A stretch of DNA of 64,000 nt from Ectobius pallidus. Its lineage: Eukaryota; Arthropoda; Insecta; Blattodea; Ectobiidae. The position numbers were made by a program, and so were the translations under genes. The stretch spans positions 120,252,043 to 120,316,042 of the forward strand of contig CAXKWD010000004.1 of assembly GCA_964059195.1 (NCBI GenBank), written 5' to 3'. Every line of letters begins with the position of its first letter. Within the stretch, counting starts at the first letter, position 1. The notes under the pieces are model-generated. The model ran no database searches and was not told where the DNA came from. It saw nothing but the letters and a program-made list of their open reading frames with translations. Positions 10,397 to 21,088 of this stretch are shown piece after piece.

Positions 10397-13300
10397 TTAA
10401 TTATACACCAGGCATATTCATAAAATTCACATATATACTTGATAATGGAAAATTTGGAAAGCCTATATGGATTATTTTAAAACCAAAAGAACTGATGTAA
10501 TTGTAGAATCCAGGTATTTGATTAAGGTTTGATGCTTTATCTGACACATGGATTTCAAACATTCTGATCACCTACAACCATTGATTTAACGTTTTAGTTT
10601 ATTTTTTAGGACATAAAATGCAAAAATCCCTTTAGGCAAGCCTACAGGCTGAGGTATATTTCGAAGAGCTTTTGGTTTAATTTACTGTCGCTGCGTAGCA
10701 CTCTTCTTCTTTAGCCTTGGCAAGACAACCCGCAATAATAACTGCAAAAAAGAGGAAAGAGCACTTTTTCAAACATCCAAATCTCGCCTTATATGAGAAC
10801 TATCAAGAAACTAGTTATTGATTTGTAGAGTAGTCATCAAGAGCTTTTCAACGATACCCCACAAGACGTAGTTTCAAAAATTTCGAATTTCCATCCCCCC
10901 ACCCCCACTCGTACCCCCAAAACCCCCGAATCGTTGGTGTCACTGTGAACTCCATACGGAGTACTCTAATTTATTCAAACAAAGTTTCCCTCTATACTTC
11001 ATAGGGGCCGAGATATAAATGTTTTAAAATTTCAACCCCCGACCACCCCCTTGGGCCAATTTTGCTTATTAACGAACTTGTGTGAACTATTGGGCCTAGA
11101 AATAACATAATAAAATTTGGTTCAAATATCTTCAAAATTACGGCCGCTAGCATATAAAGATATAAATATATGTAGGCCTATATAAATATCACAATTTTTT
11201 TTATATTTTTTTTGAACAGGCGGTGGTTTCGTTCTAAGGGAGGCATGAAACGTAAAGATATGAAAGAATTTTTTGAAAGTCATGACATGGTATCGATTGC
11301 AATAGGTAGATTTTTCTTCGAAATCTACCTAAAAATACACTATAGATATTCCAAAGGTTGTAGGCGATGTTGTTAAATGATAGGGCTACTAACAAGTAAT
11401 ACAAAATGAACCACTGATAACTTTTGAAATGATCATGTAAACGAAGTATCAATGCACGAAACGAGCTGCCATTTTGTGACTGCATTTACTCGCTACTGTA
11501 AAAGTTTAATTAATTCTGAAAATAGCATGTAATTGCAGAAGCAGTCAATGTAGAGCATGTCAGATTACAAAGTTACAGAATAATAATTCATTGCTGAGGA
11601 ACAAAATAATGAATTTCCCCTGTTTCCCCTACCAAAACACATACGCCCCCCTTAAGGGTAAAGGAAGTTATATGTTATTTCAGTTTTTTTCTAAAGTAAT
11701 CTTTTTTATCCGGCACTCTCGCATGCATGAAGCCAAAGATTCTTCTTGATGCAATTAGAAAAAAATTAATGTTAGCATAGCATTTAATCAATGTAATAAC
11801 TAATAATTAAGAGGAAGTGTTTGTCCGTCTGTGTGTGTGCAGTCCCCAACCAAACCTAGGTAAGGCAGAGATTTGATATTTTTAACGTAGGTGGACTGCC
11901 TTTCCAAATGCACCTCTAATCACTTTCGTTCACAAACTATGAGCGAAAAAAAAGGCAGAAAAGCTCATTTTTTTGCGCTATCGAAGAACCAGTTGTCATT
12001 AAAATATTTAAATTGTAAAATGAATTGCAAGTGTCCTTGCTTTACTGTCATAACCGGAAGAGCACAGCATCGCTGATATAGATACTTTTTTTCACCATAA
12101 TGCATCAATAATTATTTGTGGGTCACTTAGATTTTTTAGCCTGCTCTGCTCATTTCATTTGTGTATAACTTAGTGTAAGGGCACGTCAAGATCCGATTTG
12201 CATAGATGGACTGAGTGGGATAATGCATGTAGGCCTAAATGGGAAAACATTGATAGATTTGGACGAAACTCACTATGCAAAGTTTGTTGGGCCAGGGAAC
12301 TAGAACCTTAAGTTTTTCTCCCCGGACGGCGCTTTCCAATCGTGAAATACACCTCGAAGCCGGATTTCTAGCTTTTTAGTTATTAATAGTTTTAATTGTT
12401 TATGAATGATTGACGTGTAAGTGTTAATAAATAACATGTTTTAATTAGTTTCATATTAAATAAATTATTTAAAATCGTCTAGAGATTGAATTAATAAACG
12501 CGGGAGAAGCCACGGCACTTGCTAGTGGATAATAAAGAGATGAAAAGTACAATTTTCATAGATACAACATCTACTTCCTTTATGTATAAATTATTGTAGG
12601 AAGGAATAGCTTGTTGACAGAAAGTTATACCTTTAAAGTGAACACGTTTAAAGTTTGAATGGAATGGGTTTGGTGACATGCGATATACTTGCTGTGACAT
12701 ACATAACACAGCATCCGACACAGAAGCGGAAAGGCAGGAAATTGCAAATCCCGATCTCTCTTCCCGTCACTTGCACATGCGCGTCAATGACATGACTTTC
12801 TCAATCTACTTGTGTACACTTAGAAGGAAATGGCCTTGCTGCTTAGTTGATGGAAGGAAAATACGGTTGGCTTTATTATGCCAGTTTAGATTGGCGTTAA
12901 AAAAATTCTACGCAAGCACATATTATATAAATTAATTTGAATATATAAAAAAAATCTAAAACAAGGCACACAAGAGAAAGTTGCACATTATCGCACTACA
13001 TTAAAAAAAAGTTATTTATGATCCAAGTGTTAAACAGCTTTCATTTTGCGAGAATGCTATGTTTACGAAGCGAGCCTATAAGGGGGAGTATAGTAATCTT
13101 ATGAGCAAAACAAAGTCATTTTACCACGTGTATATTTGTTGTGAGACAGTCGTTAAAATTTGTGAAATAATGATAATAAATGTTAGATTTATTGTAGGCT
13201 AATGAATTTAGCACCGTGGAGCCAGCCTTACTGGAGCGCACAGATAGGTGTCATTGATTTTCTGGTAGAGGGCTTAATTATAACGCTTTTCACCCACTAA

Positions 13301-14079
13301 GTATGATTATTTTTGCAATCACCTTAAAGAAATTTCAAATTTAAAAAGGCGTAGTTAATTTTAAAATGTTAAATTTTTATCAAACTTAGTCTATTTAACA
13401 ATCACATGGAAATATTTTTAGTAAAAGAATAAGTTTTTTTCCAAGTGAAGCAATCATTGTTGGTGACCCTGGAGCGTTATACCACTCATTGGCTTAATTT
13501 CCTCCTTTTAAAAATATTATCTACATTAAAAGTCCTTTTAAATTCGACTAGCTAAAACATCTATTGTAACCAGCATTTTTTTCAATCACATGGAAAATAC
13601 TCCTTTAGTTTAAAAAAATTTAAAAGGATTATTAAATGAACTTGGTTTTTTAAATGTCAAATTTCTCACGGTGGTCGCAAAAATCGTCATACTTTAGGCT
13701 ACTCAAAAGCGTTATTGACTCCATTGCTAACGTTAGCAGGTATCTACAAGAAAATAAAAAACCTATAGGCCTATCTGCGCATGTGCATGTGTATTGGCGG
13801 CAGTTGTTGGCAGGACAGCTCGATGACCGAATGTGGCTTCACGGTACATAATTCATTAGGGTAAATCTAAGATTTATTATTTCACGAATATTAAAGGCTG
13901 TCGAAAAAATAGTGTAACTTAAGAAGTACACATGAGAAAACGATTTTCTTTTTCTCGTAGGATTGATACCTTCTCGTAAAATAAAATCTCTCTTTTACAA
14001 CTTGTATCATAAATAACTATTTTGACATTTACAGACCCCTGTAAAACGTGCATTTATTCAAATATCAGAAGAAGGTGAA
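10397..14079. other. Long non-coding stretch
   Basis: AT-rich sequence without recognised genes. Local features are C-rich segments around 10890-10930 and 11030-11050, TAGGCCTA at 11173-11180, 12230-12237 and 13766-13773, and a repeated phrase caatcacatggaaa near 13399 and 13580. Short frames at 11234-11485, 11891-12076, 12678-12935 and 13654-13851 have no family motif. Confidence 0.5.
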
Positions 14080-14206
14080 GTGCAATCTGGCATTTGCCTT
14101 TCTGAGTGGGGAAAACCACGGAAACCCTATTTAGATTGAATGGCAATTGAACTTGAACCCGCGACCTACACATTACGAGTGTATGACGTTAATCTATGAA
14201 GTTGCC
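14080..14206 (-). mobile_element. tRNA-derived SINE fragment
   Basis: On the - strand, 14206 to about 14150 reads like the second half of a tRNA. It has an anticodon-type arm (TACAC/GTGTA stem around a 7-base loop) followed by a good B box (gggttcaagtt), then a body with ggtttccgtggttttcccc. The A-box half is degenerate. The family looks like a tRNA-headed SINE. Confidence 0.55.
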
Positions 14207-14369
14207 ATCTACATTTCTCTCGGTCATGCGATACATTGAATTTCGCGATATTTTGTATTTCTGTCGGTATTTAAAGATATTGGTAGGTACTCAGCCTACA
14301 TTGCTACTGATGTGTCAGAGAAATTTTCCAATAGTTTTTCTTAATATTATTCTTCGACTTCTACTGTAG

Positions 14370-14735
14370 GTGAGTTAACCTGTTTTAACCATTAATCGGG
14401 CCACTCCATCTTTCCTTAGGCCTCCCAGGGCTTCTACTTTCATCAGGCTGTAGCAATTTGCACCTATCTATTTGTCTCCATCTTTGTTGTATGATTCTTT
14501 CTTTTTCCTTTCGCCTGGCGACCCAGTTCCCAATATTTTAAATTCCACATTCCTCCCTTATTTTCTCATTTCTTGTTCCATCTAAAAGTGTTTTCCCCTT
14601 AATCTTTCTTAAAGTCCTCATTTCTGCTGTATTAAGAAGTTTCCTCTAATTGGTTTAATTGGTAGCATTCTGGTATTTCCGTGTTTGGGGTGATTGCCTT
14701 TTCCCAAAACATAATTTCATAGTACAGTATTGGAT
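14370..14735 (-). pseudogene. Remnant of a non-LTR reverse transcriptase C-terminal region
   Basis: On the - strand a frame starting at 14639 reads LLNTAEMRTLRKIKGKTLLD, GTRNEKIREECGI, a stop, then further on SRSPGRPKERW and another stop. NTAEMRTLR..GKT..D..RNE and the SPGRPKERW block are the usual landmarks after the RT palm in many animal LINEs. Preceding sequence to about 14735 continues the homology in other frames (a degenerate version of the segment before NTAEM). Stops and frameshifts show it is dead. The exact clade is not determinable from this piece. Confidence 0.75.
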
Positions 14736-16271
14736 ATATTTGTAAAATTTTAGTTTACTTTGTATGTCTTAAACGCAATTTGAGTCCTAGAGCCGGTACA
14801 AATTACTGTATCTTTCCCTGATGGTCCAATAATAAGCATTGAGCGATATATTGATGATAATGGTGAAAAGTTAATAGGCTACAGAATATAAAATTCTCTA
14901 ACCTTCAGTAATCTCTTTTGTTGGCGGAATTAAAAATGTAAATTGATATTTCCACAATCTATTTATAATATGTTGCGTCTTTTAATATTGAAATTGATGT
15001 TTTATATTTTTAAATTAATGATTGCAATAATTATTTAACAATAGTTCTGTACCTCTATTTAAGTTTGTAACTGTGAACGGAATTATGTGCCGCAGGAATC
15101 TTTTCACATGCCTGCAAACCTACAGACATGAGACTGTCACATACACGCAAACATAATTCTCATCGACCTGAACCGGGACCACATTTGCGAACTTCGGGGG
15201 AAAAAAAAAAATTACAGTGTCTAATCAATTACCCCATTCAAGCTGATTTTGTAATTTTAATCCTTCATTCATTGAATTTGTAAATAAACCTACACTAAGA
15301 TAATTGTTGATATAGCTAAGAATACAAGATACGGTAATTTTCGTGAAGTATGTGAACTATAATTACGAGTGGTTTTTCTTGACTGGTAGCACAATTATTT
15401 TTAATAACTGTGTTTTTAAATCAGATCAATGTGGAATAGCCTATCAGCTTGACGGGCAAGCATCTAACTACTATCTCCTTTCGACACTCGCAGGCTGAGA
15501 TATCCATTCGAGGCTTTCTACACTTGACTGAACAATTTATTCTTTGTAGATGGTACTCACACTAAAGAGCTCTTATCTCAAGTGGTGTCATTGCTCTTAA
15601 GAGCTTTTTACACTACGCAAGAAAACACGATTCTAACTCTTCGACTGCTCGTTCACAAAATATGTTTTAAATAAACTAATTGTCTCTTTTGTATTTAAGA
15701 TGAGGACATGGTGTCGATAAAGACCACTATAATCTTTGATAGACATAGCGACCATAGTAATTATTAATAACGAGTGTGTAAAGTAATTTAATAATTTATA
15801 TGTTTTTATTGTGTAATTGATTTAAATGTAAAATTTTGTCTTTGTATTCATTATTAAGAACAGTATTCATTATTATGAACAACTTTAAATTGCGTTTTAT
15901 GAGGAGAGTTCTATTACTAGATAGAAGATAGACTATTTTATACGTTTTTCCAGTTATCAGAAGGAACTAGCTTAAGGGAACTTATGTTTCTGGATTTTAC
16001 TATTTGTTGCTTAGATTCTTCATTTTGGGCAAACATATTTATCCAAAAATAGCTGCGGGACAAAATTCCACCATACCAGCGAGGGTCAAAGACACTGTTG
16101 TTAAGAAAACACATATAACACTAAACTAAACCAACCCTCCTAGAATATCTACATAAGCTACGAAATGTCTTTCATGACCTACTGATATCTTTCGAATTAT
16201 GATTTTTTTAAATTGGGGAATACTTTAAAAATCAATGCATATTGTACAAATTACTAATTAAATAAATGTAT
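14736..16271. other. Non-coding stretch
   Basis: AT-rich sequence with no gene, no clear repeat and no RNA motif that I recognise. Confidence 0.5.
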
Positions 16272-16281
16272 AAAAATATAT
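16272..16281. repeat. Target-site duplication of the SINE at 16282 (left copy)
   Basis: AAAAATATAT, repeated at 16597-16606 after the SINE tail. Confidence 0.7.
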
Positions 16282-16596
16282 GTTCACCGCTGTGGCGTAG
16301 GGGTTGCGTTCGCTCTTTGGTCCCCGGATATCATCTGGCCGTCATTATCATCAGTGTGTGTGTGTGTGTGTGAATGGCGTGTCTCGTCCAATGAGTTCGT
16401 GTTGTCTTAGAGGTGACCCTGCATTGGGCTGATCACTCATCCGGGGAGGCTCTCCATGTCCTTGTCTGGTCAAAAAAGTATGTATGTGATCTGTAGATAA
16501 TCCCTCTCCCGACAGGTCGCGGCCCTGGAAGGCCCGGACGGCTTGGGTCGCTTAAATCCTAAAAGGGAGAGGTAAAACTAACATAAAGAAAGAAAG
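16282..16596 (+). mobile_element. tRNA-derived SINE, copy 1 (internally deleted)
   Basis: Same family as 32761-33193. It starts with gttcaccgctgtggcgtagg, which contains an RNA polymerase III A-box-like TGGCGTAGGGG. Compared with copy 2 it lacks the B box and roughly 120 bp after it. The shared body includes ctgatcactcatccg, catgtcct(t/c)gtctggtca and ggcccgg(a/g)cggctt. It contains a (GT)n run at 16354-16372 and ends in AAAG repeats. A 10-bp direct repeat, AAAAATATAT, flanks it, as expected for LINE-mediated insertion. Confidence 0.85.
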
Positions 16597-16606
16597 AAAA
16601 ATATAT

Positions 16607-16938
16607 AAATGCTCTCGAATTGTTTACAGAAGTTTCTCTACTGTGTGAAAGCTCTTTCACTGTAGAAAAAATTTCTGAACACTTTTCGAATGTTCTGGAC
16701 CCTATTGTTTACACATGACTTTTATTTGTTAAATGTAGCTGATATTTAAAGGAATAATCTTGTAGGCTTAGTTAACTATACTCAGTATAAACAACTCACT
16801 TCGATATTCTGAACATTTTAAAAGGTTTTAAGCTTTAAACAAGTTATGTAGAAATGTGCTAGAAGGAAGTTTCGGAATATTTCCAGTTTTCATCAATTAC
16901 ACCGCACATCACATTACTGTCTCGCCGTTTAAGTAAGG
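16607..16938. other. Non-coding spacer
   Basis: AT-rich sequence between the SINE and the pogo-type transposon. Nothing recognised. Confidence 0.5.
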
Positions 16939-17295
16939 TAGGGTGCCCAATATCCGTCCCCCTTAGGGTTTTTCGATTATATCTTTTAAATGGTTGGAGA
17001 CTGAAATGTGGAATTAAGCATGTAGATAAACACAATGTTAACATACAAGATGTGATGGGTTAAGTTTTTTTAAATATCATAAAAATTACAAAACAGATGC
17101 ATTTTTTATTATTTCTAAAAACCGTTCCTAATTTCGTCCCCTTCTTCACTTGACAAACAAATAGTAGAAATAATTAACAAAAATATATTTGAAACTAAAC
17201 AATTATAAGGATCATTCTTAACAGCTATAATAAGATCTTTCAAATTACAAATACCATATTTAAGTGTAATTGTTTCAGTTCCAAAGTAAAAAAGT

Positions 17296-17595
17296 TCAGC
17301 CTTCCAAACAAATATCACAGACAAACATAGGTCTGTCACTTTCAGATGAACACATCTCATGGTACCATAGATAACATTTTGTGCACTTGATCCATTTTTG
17401 TCCCAACCTGTCCGCTGAATACGGCTTCCCGCACATGGGACAATTTACATCATCGTCGCTGTCTTCATTGTCTGTTGATACATAAGGAACTTCATCATCA
17501 TCGTTGTCACTTTCACTGTCTGTGGAGTCTGCGCAGGAATTCGTCTTTTTCTTGTTCAGTTTCCATCTCTCAGATGAGCTTATGGATGCAGACGA
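17296..17595 (-). pseudogene. In-frame C-terminal zinc-finger tail of the pogo transposase, beyond an amber stop
   Basis: Directly downstream of the TAG and in the same frame, 99 codons run to a TGA at 17296-17298. They encode a serine/acidic linker (SESDNDDDEV, DNEDSDDDV) and then a cysteine/histidine-rich finger: CPMCG, then WIKCTKC, WYHEMC and FVCDIC. The C-x2-C ... C-x2-C ... H-x2-C ... C-x2-C spacing resembles a PHD/RING-like zinc finger, and comparable C-terminal fingers are known in some arthropod pogo transposases. The full reading frame would be 607 residues. Preservation of the finger implies that the stop is recent or is read through. Confidence 0.75.
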
Positions 17596-19119
17596 CTATC
17601 CAGGTTTCAAAGCAGATGTTTTGGAACGATGACCTGAGGGTCCAGGTTTGGAACAAGCCGAAGAGGTTGACTTTTTAGGCTGAGGAAGTGGTGATGGATC
17701 ATCAAGCTGGAGCCTCTTCCGAGCCTTTGACTCATCTTCCTTTTGCTTCTTTCTATCTGATGCATCTAGAACTTTCAGTTTATGTGGCGTGCCTGTTATT
17801 AATGCTGCTGATCCACGCATGTTTGAACTGGTCGGCTCTATTTCGGGAACTTCTCTTATGTCTTTTGGGCTCACAACAGCAGAGTTCGAGTGAGCTTCGG
17901 TCTCCTCTTGGCGGTTGTTTTGCTGTCTGTGGGAGATGAAATCTTCGTCTGGAAAGATATGTGGCTGAAATGGAAGAATTCCTGACTTCCTGAAACCTTT
18001 CACAGCTGTCTCCATTGTTGCAGCTTTCATATAAGCCTCTCCAAAAAGGGAAGCTACTTGGAGCTTTCGTACTATGCGGCCTGGGTGATTATTCAACCAG
18101 CTTTCGATGGCTTGTGCATAGTATGTCTTCAAAGGGAACATGAAGGCTACATCTAGAGGCTGCATCCTATCTGTGGAGTGGGGAGGAAGACACACGATGG
18201 AAATGCCAGTGTCCCGAGCCCTGTCGATAACTTCGATGTTTCGGGTGTGGGAATAGTGCCCGTCCAAAATGAGAACCACAGGAGTCTCCTTTGATGGCCT
18301 TACAATGGAGATGAAGTTCTCCAGCCACTTACTGAACAAGGGACCCGTAATCCAACCTGAATCACTAACCCCACCTATGGAACCTGGAGGTGCACCATCA
18401 AGAAGCTCTCGTTCCCACCTTCTCTGAGGGAATATCAGCAACGGAGGTATGTACTGGCCGGCTGCGGACATACAGGTAACAGCAGTTATCGTGGCCCCTC
18501 TTTCTGCTGAACTCAGCCTATGGACATTCTTTTTCCCCTTGGCTGTCACAATTCTAGTTGCCTTGTGTTGAACTACGGAAATGCCGGTTTCATCAACGTT
18601 ATAAACCCTTGTCTGATCGAAGTTCATTTTTTCGAGCTCGGGTTTTAGGATAGAGAAAAACTTAGCAACACTTTCTTTTGTGAAGCCTTGGATTCTCGCC
18701 ATTGATAAATTTTGAGGTTTTCTCAAACTGAGTTCTGCATGTCTTTTGAAAAATAGCCTCTTCCATTTTAGCCCCGCTTTTCCTGATGTCTTATTAAAAG
18801 GATGAGGTACATTGTTCCTTATAGCTAGCTGGTATGCCATTCGCCGCAAATCAGAGAGAGTTAGACCATAATAACTTTTTTCCATCTCCAAACAATACTC
18901 GACCAACAGTTTTTCCATAGCAGGAGATAGTGTCGGCTTTCTTCCGACAGTTTGTGCCACACACTCTTCAGGCGACAGTGCTGACTTCACATAATCTTTT
19001 AGAGTAGCCCTTGGAACATGATACAGGCGGGCAGCAGCCTTATATCCCATTTTATTTTTTCTTACAGCATTCACTGCCTCTAACATTTCTTCTTTCAACC
19101 ACTGTTTCCGTTTCCCCAT
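17596..19119 (-). CDS. pogo-type transposase with DDE domain (507 codons)
   Basis: The enzyme would cut and join the element ends in the nucleus. Starting from MGKRKQW, it has a psq-type helix-turn-helix (about 10-45, including YKAAARLYHVPRATLKDYV), a second DNA-binding CENP-B-like region (about 60-140, with the conserved SYYGLTLSDLRRMAYQLA and GLKWKRLFFKRH) and a DDE_1-type catalytic domain (about 160-380). Likely catalytic residues are D176 in YNVDETGI, D286 in LILDGHYSH and D323 in DRMQPLDVAF. From about 400 on it is charged and serine-rich. The length is close to complete for the family. The start is supported by the motif position and by upstream stops. The frame stops at a TAG (17596-17598), after which it stays open for 100 codons and encodes a zinc finger, so the stop may be a recent nonsense mutation. 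Domestication cannot be excluded, but intact TIRs point to a transposon. Confidence 0.9.
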   Translation of the reverse strand: MGKRKQWLKEEMLEAVNAVRKNKMGYKAAARLYHVPRATLKDYVKSALSPEECVAQTVGRKPTLSPAMEKLLVEYCLEMEKSYYGLTLSDLRRMAYQLAIRNNVPHPFNKTSGKAGLKWKRLFFKRHAELSLRKPQNLSMARIQGFTKESVAKFFSILKPELEKMNFDQTRVYNVDETGISVVQHKATRIVTAKGKKNVHRLSSAERGATITAVTCMSAAGQYIPPLLIFPQRRWERELLDGAPPGSIGGVSDSGWITGPLFSKWLENFISIVRPSKETPVVLILDGHYSHTRNIEVIDRARDTGISIVCLPPHSTDRMQPLDVAFMFPLKTYYAQAIESWLNNHPGRIVRKLQVASLFGEAYMKAATMETAVKGFRKSGILPFQPHIFPDEDFISHRQQNNRQEETEAHSNSAVVSPKDIREVPEIEPTSSNMRGSAALITGTPHKLKVLDASDRKKQKEDESKARKRLQLDDPSPLPQPKKSTSSACSKPGPSGHRSKTSALKPG

Positions 19120-19589
19120 CTGAAAACCAGGAATTAACTATTTTACCACAACATACGGCTTTATTAAACTGAGGTCGCAATTCCGTCCCCGGGACGAAGA
19201 TTGGCACGCTGAGGGGGGCGAATATAGGACCAGTGACGCTAACAAGCGTTACTACGCCTATGAGTACACGTGTTAGACAAAGATTCCTAAAAGTAATATA
19301 TCTCATTAATATACATCCTAAGCTATATGTAAATATAAATAGACGTTAAATAAACATACCTTGAATGACAATACAGCACCCAGAAGTCGGTAGTAAAACA
19401 TATGATAAACGAAGAAAAAATTTTAAAATTGAATAGCTCCACACACGTACACAACAGCCGCACGACTGACCGGCAAGCTCACTAACGTGTCCTTGGTCAC
19501 AACTTCCGATGTTTGCCACCAGTGTGCACCACACGGCAAGCTGGAAATCAAGGGGGACGGAATTGGGCGCGGGGACGAACATCGGGCCT

Positions 19590-20013
19590 ATGACCTTACT
19601 TCTCACTTGTCAGGGGCGTTTGAAGGGTTTCAATGGTCCGAAGCTTCGGATACCTTTATATTAAGGTCTATATATTATCTTTATACATTAAATCTAAAAA
19701 TGATTTGGATTTTCATTAATCATCTCCTTTAAGTCAATTGACGTCAGGTTAAATACATCCCACTGTCCGAAGCTAGTTTATTTAGACATAACTTATATCG
19801 TATATTCAAGGATAGTATGATGGGGATCAAGCCTAGTTTTAGAAAAGCCGCTTACTTTATAATAAAGAACTGTGGCGAGAAACAACAGTTTTGCTCAGAG
19901 CTCTAATCAAGGTTTAATGCCTGAAATGTTGGACCCGGAATCCATGGCTTAACTTTCTCTTCCTTAGGATGAGTCCTGAAGAGTTAATTGCCTCGAAAAG
20001 TATATTTCACCAT
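19590..20013. other. Non-coding spacer
   Basis: AT-rich sequence to the right of the pogo element. Nothing recognised. Confidence 0.5.
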
Positions 20014-20072
20014 TAACTGGGTTTGAACCTACGACTCAGTTTACAGATAGCATGTCGCTGAGACACTTGGAC
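20014..20072 (-). repeat. tRNA-like SINE fragment
   Basis: On the - strand it reads gtctcagcgacatgctatct, then a B box ggttcaaaccc. The arrangement resembles the A/B boxes of a tRNA, but there is no proper acceptor stem, so it is a tRNA-derived repeat rather than a tRNA gene. Confidence 0.45.
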
Positions 20073-21017
20073 CTAAATTAATTAAGAATCAAGTTCTCAA
20101 ACTATAAGTTATATTCATTATTTCATCAGATTCTTTTTAGAAATCTATTTGATCATAACTTAAAATGAAAATTTACTTTTTCCTCTGATTTTAACAAAGA
20201 AACAGAACAGGAATGTTTGGATTGAAGAGCCTGGAAAGTTATTTCTGAATTACTCGTGAAACATTGAGCAATAAAATTCACAGATATTTAAAACAGAGGA
20301 GGAAATTGAGTCTCAAATATCTCTGGAGAGAGAGAGAGATCTAGTTAAATGCCAATGAAGGAAGTACTGAGCCATTAAATTAAACATGGGTGGTTCCGCT
20401 GGGATTATACACCCAGTGGTTCAATGATACCCTACAGGAAAAAATCTTCTAAATGTTATAAACTGTATTAGTATTAATATGTTTTCAAACTTCTCTATGT
20501 TGGGCATCTATTTTATGCATGCCTTTGAGTTTCAACCGTTTGTCATTATATAGCTACTAAGGAGCTGAAATGATGGATAAGTGTGTCAGATAATTCTCCC
20601 TAAAAAATACCGAAAATGTACTTATAGCGTACATATAGGATTCGGATGTTTTGAAATAACTATGTTATTTCTAGCAAACGGCACTTCAGTATATGTGCAG
20701 TTTATACAGTCTGCAATATAACACAAACTGGAGCTTGTCTATAATTGTTAATTACATATTCTACTGAAAATGCCGACTGAAGTTTTAAAAAAACACCTAG
20801 AAGAAGCAAATACCAGTAATAATGCCATTAATGTTTTGTGTAAATCAATAGCGTACTTTTTTAAAAAGTGAAGAATCGTAAAAAGCGAGATGCCAGTTTC
20901 GTCCAAACACGAGAAACACTATAGGAACTCAATAAAGATGGATATATATGCATTCATGAATCGCAGATTATTGTCTCTGTTGGACACTTCATGACAATAT
21001 TGTAGGATAAAATTTCC
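20073..21017. other. Non-coding stretch
   Basis: AT-rich sequence with a short (GA)n run near 20328-20340. No gene seen. Confidence 0.5.
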
Positions 21018-21088
21018 TCCGACACTGGGACTCGAACCCAGGACCTTCGGCTATCCGTGCCGCTGCTCTACTAACTGAACTAGCCGGA
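21018..21088 (-). repeat. tRNA-like sequence with nearly complete cloverleaf (tRNA pseudogene or SINE head)
   Basis: On the - strand, TCCGGCT pairs with TGTCGGA (six of seven, one G-U). The D stem is GTTC/GAGC, the anticodon stem CGGC/GCCG with a 7-base loop ACGGATA, and the T stem CTGGG/CCCAG with loop TTCGAGT. A and B boxes are good. Position 33 is C instead of T and the anticodon stem has a mismatch at its base. It is therefore unlikely to be a working tRNA, and a SINE head is the better reading. The nominal anticodon GGA should not be trusted. Confidence 0.6.

Larger units (their letters stand above)
16941..19588 (-). mobile_element. pogo-type (Tc1/mariner superfamily) DNA transposon
   Basis: A 2.65-kb element with one transposase gene on the - strand. 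The left end starts GGGTGCCCAATATCCGTCCCC after TA (16939-16940). The right end, read in reverse complement, starts GGCCCGATGTTCGTCCCC after TA (19589-19590). The TA flanks and short imperfect TIRs fit the pogo family. Further copies of the CCCAAT..TCCGTCCCC theme occur inside: a better match to the left TIR at about 19548-19568, a palindromic TCCGTCCCCGGGACGAA near 19172-19188, and TTCGTCCCC near 17134. They may be transposase-binding subterminal repeats. The gene is intact apart from one amber codon near its 3' end, so the copy is young. Confidence 0.85.

Noticed and set aside
19346..19606. 86-codon and neighbouring frames right of the transposase
   Set aside because: They fall in the transposon end region; no motif, and they overlap one another on both strands.
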